Shown here in pieces: positions 58,975-64,000 of a DNA stretch of 64,000 nucleotides. Below the pieces are notes generated by a model. That model searched no databases and was not told where the DNA came from. It saw only the letters and a program-made list of their open reading frames with translations. The stretch comes from Rubrolithibacter danxiaensis (GTDB taxonomy: Bacteria; Bacteroidota; Bacteroidia; Sphingobacteriales; Sphingobacteriaceae): NCBI RefSeq assembly GCF_047272945.1, contig NZ_JBKOPS010000006.1:186001-250000 (forward strand). Direction: 5' to 3'. The position numbers and the translations under genes are program-made. Positions within the stretch are counted from its first letter, which is position 1. Each line of letters starts with the position of its first letter.

Positions 58975-60519
58975 ATGAAAATTAAATCTACAATTATTGC
59001 GATCGTATTTGGCGCATCCTTTATGCTGCTGGGCGCAGGATGTAAGAAAGATCCAAAACCCAAGGTTAACAGGGATGCGCTTACCAAAGACTCTATTTTC
59101 TTGTACGCAAAAGAAGTGTATTACTGGAACGAAGCTCTGCCTGAGTACGCTTCATTTAATCCCAGGGGTTTTTCTTCTTTTGAACAGGAGTTGTATGCCA
59201 TTACACAGTATCCCGTCAACCCGGTTACAGGCAAATCTTATGAATACATAGAAAGTTATCCGGGAGAATCAAAATATTCTTTTATAGATGACGGCTCCGT
59301 ATCTTCCGAACTTGGAGGTGTTGGAGGCGATTACGGATTTTCTGTTAATTACAATACACAATCGGATTTAAGAGTGAAATATGTGTATGCGGGTTCGCCG
59401 GCTGCAGCAGCAGGGTTGGAACGCAGCGACCGGATAATAGAACTTAATGGAAGAACTTCGCTTGATGCAACGAACGATGCCGATCTTGATTTTGTTAACA
59501 ATGCCATTTTTGGCGGAGAAAAAGCTGTTTCAATGAAGATCAGAAAAGCCGACGGTTCTACTAAAGATGTTACCGTTAACAGCGGAACTTATGATCTGGA
59601 TCCGATTCTTTATACCCATATTTATACGGAAGGAAATAAAAAGGTTGGTTATATTGTATTTAACCAGTTTACATACAACGATCAGGTATATGCTGATTTA
59701 AAGGAAACAATTAACAGCTTTTCAACTGCAGGAGTTAGCGAATTAATTGTCGACCTGCGTTATAACGGAGGGGGTTCCGTGCAAACCGCTGCAGACTTTG
59801 CAAATCTTATTGTTCCGGCCGCTCAAAACGGCAAGGTAATGTTTACAACCTATTATAATCAAACCTTGCAAAATTTGAAGACTCAGCAGCAAAGAAAGTC
59901 GTCTATTCTGGTCAATCAGCCTTTGACGGATCAAAACAACAAGCTTCAATATTCTAGTGATGCAGCGAACGGAAAATATTATACCTATGCCGACATCGGT
60001 TTTGCCCCAACCAAGGCAGATTATAACGTGGAAGTGTTTAAAAAAGACGGAAGCCTGAATGTGAGCACTGTTTATTTTATCGTTACCGGATCCACGGCCT
60101 CCGCCAGTGAGTTGCTTATAAATAGCCTAAAACCGGCAGTAAACGTTAAGTTAATTGGAAAAAAGACATACGGTAAACCTGTTGGTTTTTTTGCCATACA
60201 CATCGATAAATACGATATGTATATTCCTGAATTTGAAACTAAGAATCAGCAGGAAGTGGGAGGTTATTATACCGGGATGGCTGTAGATAAGGAAGGTTAT
60301 GAAGATTTATCGAAAAAATTCGGCGATCCTTCTGAAGTCTATCTGTCGTATGCGCTTAATCATGCCGCAAACGGAACTTTCAGTGTAAGTAATCCTTCCA
60401 TTTCTGCAATTAGCAGTACAAAATTCAAGTCTTCCTCTGCCGGGCAGAAAATTACTGCCGAGTTTGGAAATATTGAATTTAAAGGGATGATATCTGTACC
60501 TAAAAATCCACACAAGTAG
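58975..60519 (+). CDS. S41 family peptidase (C-terminal processing-like), lipoprotein
   Basis: 514 residues from MKIKSTIIA, lipoprotein signal (SFMLLGAGCKKD). An N-terminal helical region, a PDZ domain (VKYVYAGSPAAAAGLERSDR, ELNGRTSL) and the S41 protease core: ELIVDLRYNGGGSVQTAADF, STASASELLINSLKP with the catalytic Ser and KLIGKKTYGKPVG with the catalytic Lys. Envelope protease of unknown target. Independent of the genes before it. Confidence 0.9.
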   Translation: MKIKSTIIAIVFGASFMLLGAGCKKDPKPKVNRDALTKDSIFLYAKEVYYWNEALPEYASFNPRGFSSFEQELYAITQYPVNPVTGKSYEYIESYPGESKYSFIDDGSVSSELGGVGGDYGFSVNYNTQSDLRVKYVYAGSPAAAAGLERSDRIIELNGRTSLDATNDADLDFVNNAIFGGEKAVSMKIRKADGSTKDVTVNSGTYDLDPILYTHIYTEGNKKVGYIVFNQFTYNDQVYADLKETINSFSTAGVSELIVDLRYNGGGSVQTAADFANLIVPAAQNGKVMFTTYYNQTLQNLKTQQQRKSSILVNQPLTDQNNKLQYSSDAANGKYYTYADIGFAPTKADYNVEVFKKDGSLNVSTVYFIVTGSTASASELLINSLKPAVNVKLIGKKTYGKPVGFFAIHIDKYDMYIPEFETKNQQEVGGYYTGMAVDKEGYEDLSKKFGDPSEVYLSYALNHAANGTFSVSNPSISAISSTKFKSSSAGQKITAEFGNIEFKGMISVPKNPHK

Positions 60520-60645
60520 TATCAGATTGAAATGATTTAACAGCCGCAAACAGCGGTAGTGACGAAAATCATTATTTAAAATCCCTGACGTCATAAATAA
60601 AATCCTTTATCTGTTCCATCTTTGGAAAATCAGAAAAAGGGTTTT

Positions 60646-63033
60646 ATGAGTACTATTACTTCTGCTAAAACAAGTTGTTATCACTGCGGTTCAGAATGTT
60701 CAGACAGCACCTGGCAGATTGAAGATAAAACATTTTGCTGCGTAGGCTGTCAGAGCGTTTTTCAGATATTATCAAAAAATAATTTATGTAATTACTATCA
60801 TTATAACGATAGCCCGGGCGAAACTCAGAAAAGGGTTAAAGCACATTTTGAATATTTAGATGAGCCTTCCATCGTTTCTCAATTAATTGATTATTCTGAT
60901 AAAGATATTACTGTAGTTACATTTTATATACCCGCTATTCATTGCAGTTCATGCCTTTGGTTATTGGAACATCTTTATAAGATAGAAAGCTCGGTTGTAA
61001 ATTCAAGGATTGATTTTTTAAAAAAGGAAGTTACCATAACGTTCCGGCATGCGAATTTTACACTACGGCAATTAGTTGAGCTTCTTGCTTCCATCAGTTA
61101 CGAGCCCTCTATCAGTTTGCAGGATGTTGTAAAGGAAAAAAAGAATTCGGTAAACCGGCAGCTGATAAAGAAAATTGCTGTAGCAGGCTTTTGCATGGGG
61201 AACGTAATGTTATTCAGTTTTCCTGAGTATCTTGGCCTATCTTCCATTGAAGCACAGTTCAAAAACCTGTTTGGGTGGCTTAATCTTGCGTTTGCAATTC
61301 CGGTAACTTTTTATTGTGCAACAGATTATTTCAAATCGGCATGGGCCGGATTAAAGAACAGGCTTATTAATCTGGATGCACCTTTAGCTCTGATTGTTGC
61401 GGTACTTTTTCTTCGTACTTATTATGAAATACTTACTCATTCCGGTCCGGGTTTTACCGATACCCTCAGCGGACTGGTTTTTCTCCTTTTAATGGGAAAA
61501 TGGGTTAAACAAAGAAGTTATCATCATCTTTCTTTCCAGCGTGATTATCGTTCGTATTTCCCCGTAGCAGTTACGGTTTTAAGAGACGGTAAAGAAAAAC
61601 CTGTTGCAATAAGCGAACTGGTGGTAGGCGAGCGTATGCTTATCCATAACAATGAAATTATCCCTGCCGATTCTATTCTGCTAAAAGGCGAGGGTTATTT
61701 TGATTTCAGCTTTGTAACGGGCGAATCAGCGCCGGTGAGAAAAGTGCTGGGAGAAATTGTGTACGCAGGCGGAAGGCAGATGGGAGAGGCAGTGGAAATG
61801 GAAGTGATAAAACCGGTGTCTCAAAGCTACCTTACAAAACTTTGGAACAACGAAGCTTTTGATGAGAAACGTGAAAAGATTATCGGGTTTAACGATCGAA
61901 TTGCAAAATACTTTAGTCTGGTTGTTTTTGCTATAGCTTTTGGTTCTGCCGCTTTCTGGATTTTTTCGGAGAATACAGATAAAGCCTGGGCAGCTTTTAC
62001 TGCGGTTTTAATTGTAGCTTGCCCGTGTGTGCTGGCTTTAAGCACTCCTTTTACCCTTTCGGCAGTTTTAGGAATTTTTGATAAGAATGGGTTTTATTTA
62101 AAGAATACCGATGCGGTAGAGCAGCTCGCAAAAATAAATACGATGGTTTTTGATAAAACAGGAACTATCACATCTCCGGATTCTGTAAATCTCCGTTTTC
62201 AGGGCGATCTTACCGGGCATGAGGCAATCTTAACAGCATCCCTTTGCCGGAATTCAAATCACCCCTTAAGCAGAGAAATTGTTAAATGGGTAAAAAACAG
62301 TCAGTTTTTAGATGTTACCGAGTACAAAGAACTGGTTGGGCAAGGCATAAGCGGATTTATTGAAGGGCACGAAGTTTTACTCGGAAACGCGGCTTTTGTA
62401 AGTTCCGGTATTGCAAAAACAGATTCTTCCACTGTTCATATTCGTATTGATGGTGAATATAAAGGGTTTTTCCTGTTTAAGCAGGAGTGGAGGGATGGAT
62501 TAGAAGCTCTTCTTGAAACAGTAAGTAAAAAGTATCCTCTTCATTTAATTTCAGGCGATAATGAAACGGATAGGGCCGTGTTAGGAGTTGTTTTTCCGCC
62601 CTCAACGCCCATGCTTTTTAAGCAAAGCCCCCAGGAAAAGTTAAACTATATCAGCCATTTGCAGCAAGCCGGAAAAAAGGTTATGATGTTAGGAGACGGA
62701 CTGAATGATGCCGGAGCACTTAAACAAAGTGACCTGGGAGTTTCGGTAAGTGATGATATTAATAATTTTAATCCCGCATGCGATGCTATTCTTGAAGGTG
62801 ATTCCCTGCCGAAACTGCCAAAATTTATTAAACAGGCGCAAGATGCCATTAGAACAATAAAAATGAGTTTTGTTATTTCGGCTTCATATAATCTAATTGG
62901 AGTTTATTTTGCTGTTCAGGGAACGCTTTCGCCACTCACCGCGGCAGTTTTAATGCCCTCCAGTACCATAACAATTATTGCATTTACCAGCTTTGCAACA
63001 CATTATTTCGCAAAGAAAAATCAGTTGAAATGA
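60646..63033 (+). CDS. ccoI: Heavy-metal P-type ATPase for cbb3 oxidase assembly (CcoI/FixI)
   Basis: 795 residues. N-terminal Cys-rich part (CYHCGSEC, CCVGCQSVF), an HMA copper domain (AIHCSSCLWLLEHLYKIE), then eight transmembrane helices with the CPC motif VACPCVLALSTP, phosphorylation motif DKTGTITSPD and hinge MLGDGLNDAGALKQSDLG. It exports copper to the periplasm for CuB of the cbb3 oxidase. The start is set at MSTITSAK behind AAAAAGGG; an earlier TTG at 60622 lies within a -7-like box (CATCTTTG). Confidence 0.93.
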   Translation: MSTITSAKTSCYHCGSECSDSTWQIEDKTFCCVGCQSVFQILSKNNLCNYYHYNDSPGETQKRVKAHFEYLDEPSIVSQLIDYSDKDITVVTFYIPAIHCSSCLWLLEHLYKIESSVVNSRIDFLKKEVTITFRHANFTLRQLVELLASISYEPSISLQDVVKEKKNSVNRQLIKKIAVAGFCMGNVMLFSFPEYLGLSSIEAQFKNLFGWLNLAFAIPVTFYCATDYFKSAWAGLKNRLINLDAPLALIVAVLFLRTYYEILTHSGPGFTDTLSGLVFLLLMGKWVKQRSYHHLSFQRDYRSYFPVAVTVLRDGKEKPVAISELVVGERMLIHNNEIIPADSILLKGEGYFDFSFVTGESAPVRKVLGEIVYAGGRQMGEAVEMEVIKPVSQSYLTKLWNNEAFDEKREKIIGFNDRIAKYFSLVVFAIAFGSAAFWIFSENTDKAWAAFTAVLIVACPCVLALSTPFTLSAVLGIFDKNGFYLKNTDAVEQLAKINTMVFDKTGTITSPDSVNLRFQGDLTGHEAILTASLCRNSNHPLSREIVKWVKNSQFLDVTEYKELVGQGISGFIEGHEVLLGNAAFVSSGIAKTDSSTVHIRIDGEYKGFFLFKQEWRDGLEALLETVSKKYPLHLISGDNETDRAVLGVVFPPSTPMLFKQSPQEKLNYISHLQQAGKKVMMLGDGLNDAGALKQSDLGVSVSDDINNFNPACDAILEGDSLPKLPKFIKQAQDAIRTIKMSFVISASYNLIGVYFAVQGTLSPLTAAVLMPSSTITIIAFTSFATHYFAKKNQLK

Positions 63034-63188
63034 GTATAATCTATTTTTTAATTTCCTGTAGTATCCTGATGGCCCTCATTTTCCTGGGTGCGTTTTTCTG
63101 GTCGGTAAAAAACGGGCAGCATGATGACGTACATACTCCCGCCATCCGTATCCTTTTTGACGATGATAAACCCGAACAGGAAGATTAA
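63030..63188 (+). CDS. ccoS: cbb3-type oxidase assembly protein CcoS
   Basis: 52 residues, one transmembrane helix (about 3-26: IIYFLISCSILMALIFLGAF), followed by FWSVKNGQHDDVHTPAIRIL and an acidic end, as in CcoS. Needed for cofactor insertion into the cbb3 oxidase. Starts inside the ccoI stop (ATGA overlap), so translation is coupled. Confidence 0.9.
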   Translation: MSIIYFLISCSILMALIFLGAFFWSVKNGQHDDVHTPAIRILFDDDKPEQED

Positions 63189-63433
63189 TTCTTTTTCCTG
63201 TCCGCGTATCTATATATTATTTCCCTTGGTCTGTGTCCTCGCAGGCCGAATTTTTTCATTCCTTCTACCTCGTTTGTTTCTCTCCGGCCATCAACATAAA
63301 TACGTTTAAAAGAACAGTCAAAAATTGAGGAATAAATGTGATAAAGGTCAGTTTTTCAGGGGACAAAAGTCATTCCACAGTCATCTGGCCTGGCCTAATT
63401 TTACAACCGTAAAAAATTCTATTAATCTCTATT
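63189..63433. promoter_or_regulatory. ccoN upstream region
   Basis: 245 bp without a gene. It should hold the ccoN promoter. A TGTGATAAAGGTCA stretch at about 63337-63350 is a weak half match to an FNR/CRP-type box; not enough to call a site. Confidence 0.3.
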
Positions 63434-64000
63434 ATGCAGCTTGAGAAATTTAATTATGACAACAGAATTGTGCGAAATTTTGGTATCGCTACAATTGTGT
63501 GGGGCATTATCGGTATGACGGTCGGGTTATTAATTGCTACCCAATTGTTTAAACCCGCCATGAATATGGGATCGCAATATACCACTTTTGGAAGGATAAG
63601 ACCTCTTCATACCAATGCGGTAGTTTTTGCCTTTGTTGGAAATGCGATTTTTATGGGAGTGTACTATTCACTTCAACGCTTATTAAAAGCAAGGATGTTT
63701 AGCGACTGGTTAAGCAAGATCCACTTTTGGGGATGGCAGTTAATTATCGTCGCAGCCGTAATTACACTTCCGCTCGGAATGACAACTTCGCATGAATATG
63801 CCGAATTGGAATGGCCTATTGATATTGCTATTACAATTATCTGGGTTGTTTTCGGTATAAATATGTTCGGGACAATCATCAGGCGCCGGGAACGCCACAT
63901 GTATGTAGCAATATGGTTTTACATTGCCACTTTTGTTACTGTTGCAGTTCTACATATTGTAAATTCCTTTGAGCTGCCAATCTCTTTTTTCAAAAGTTAT
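63434..64000 (+). CDS. ccoN: cbb3-type cytochrome c oxidase subunit I (CcoN), 3' partial
   Basis: 189 residues are visible before the window ends. MQLEKFNYDNRIVRNFGIAT leads into the first helix; GRIRPLHTNAVVFAFVGNAI carries the first conserved heme-ligand His, followed by MTTSHEYAELEWPIDI, typical of CcoN. In this phylum the gene is often fused with ccoO. Catalytic heme-copper subunit reducing oxygen at low tension. Downstream of ccoI-ccoS. Confidence 0.93.
   Translation, partial: MQLEKFNYDNRIVRNFGIATIVWGIIGMTVGLLIATQLFKPAMNMGSQYTTFGRIRPLHTNAVVFAFVGNAIFMGVYYSLQRLLKARMFSDWLSKIHFWGWQLIIVAAVITLPLGMTTSHEYAELEWPIDIAITIIWVVFGINMFGTIIRRRERHMYVAIWFYIATFVTVAVLHIVNSFELPISFFKSY

Noticed and set aside
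63337..63350. FNR/CRP-type operator before ccoN
   Set aside because: Only one half-site (TGTGAT) fits; the second half is too weak to call.

Overview
The window looks like a chromosomal segment of a Bacteroidota bacterium, most like a Chitinophagaceae-type relative. Supporting signs are the gliding protein GldC, a CcmBCDEF cluster with Bacteroidota-style CcmD and fused CcmF/CcsA, the CcoI-CcoS-CcoN order, TAnnTTTG promoter boxes just ahead of start codons, little use of Shine-Dalgarno sites, and many 'cysteine after signal' lipoproteins. It alternates between housekeeping blocks and AT-rich accessory islands.

Layout. 0-3 kb: small accessory genes (DHFR-like, GNAT, AHSA1) and a frameshifted methyltransferase. 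3.0-7.0 kb: first cassette island, with all genes on the minus strand (HigBA toxin-antitoxin, a TPR-like membrane protein, a small membrane protein). 7-14 kb: hscA, GMC oxidoreductase, cutC, glycosylasparaginase and dihydroorotase, all minus. 14-16.4 kb: RNA helicase, small membrane proteins and gldC. 16.7-24.3 kb: AraC regulator, ogt, YdeI-like protein, a VOC gene broken by an amber codon, an SGNH esterase, a TolB-like propeller, ccmB and an acyltransferase. 24.5-32.6 kb: ccmC, ccmD, gdhA, ccmE, ccmF, then a DUF2520 protein, fdx, iscX, kdsC and maf. 32.6-40.2 kb: fmt, namZ-like, an ABC permease, a sigma/anti-sigma pair and mazG. 40.4-40.75 kb: a striking 21-bp tandem repeat. 41.8-43.6 kb: second cassette island. 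43.9-47.3 kb: ordinary small genes. 47.45-52.4 kb: third cassette island, six cassettes long. 52.5-64 kb: asnS, CHRD and Kelch proteins, sucC, lolD, an orphan pre-ATP-grasp/HAD pair, an S41 protease and the cbb3 oxidase genes ccoI, ccoS and ccoN (cut by the window end).

The most interesting signal is the three islands. Single genes, or tiny operons, all in one orientation, are separated by imperfect palindromes whose core (AAC to GTT) is remarkably constant, about 119-124 bp, with a few shorter ones. For nearly every cassette the 7-10 bases at its start are the reverse complement of the first bases of the palindrome that follows its gene. This is the arrangement expected of integron gene cassettes with attC sites (cassette start plus own attC re-form one paired site on circularisation). 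No integrase is seen in the window, so these look like integrase-less cassette clusters. Two of the islands begin, at the end where attI would lie, with the same roughly 130-bp sequence, next to hscA and next to asnS. REP-like hairpin elements have invaded the second island and appear to have deleted part of a cassette.

Functional links: Ccm proteins mature c-type cytochromes needed by the cbb3 oxidase at the right edge; HscA, ferredoxin and IscX belong to Fe-S assembly; the sigma factor and its membrane-anchored partner form a probable envelope signalling pair.
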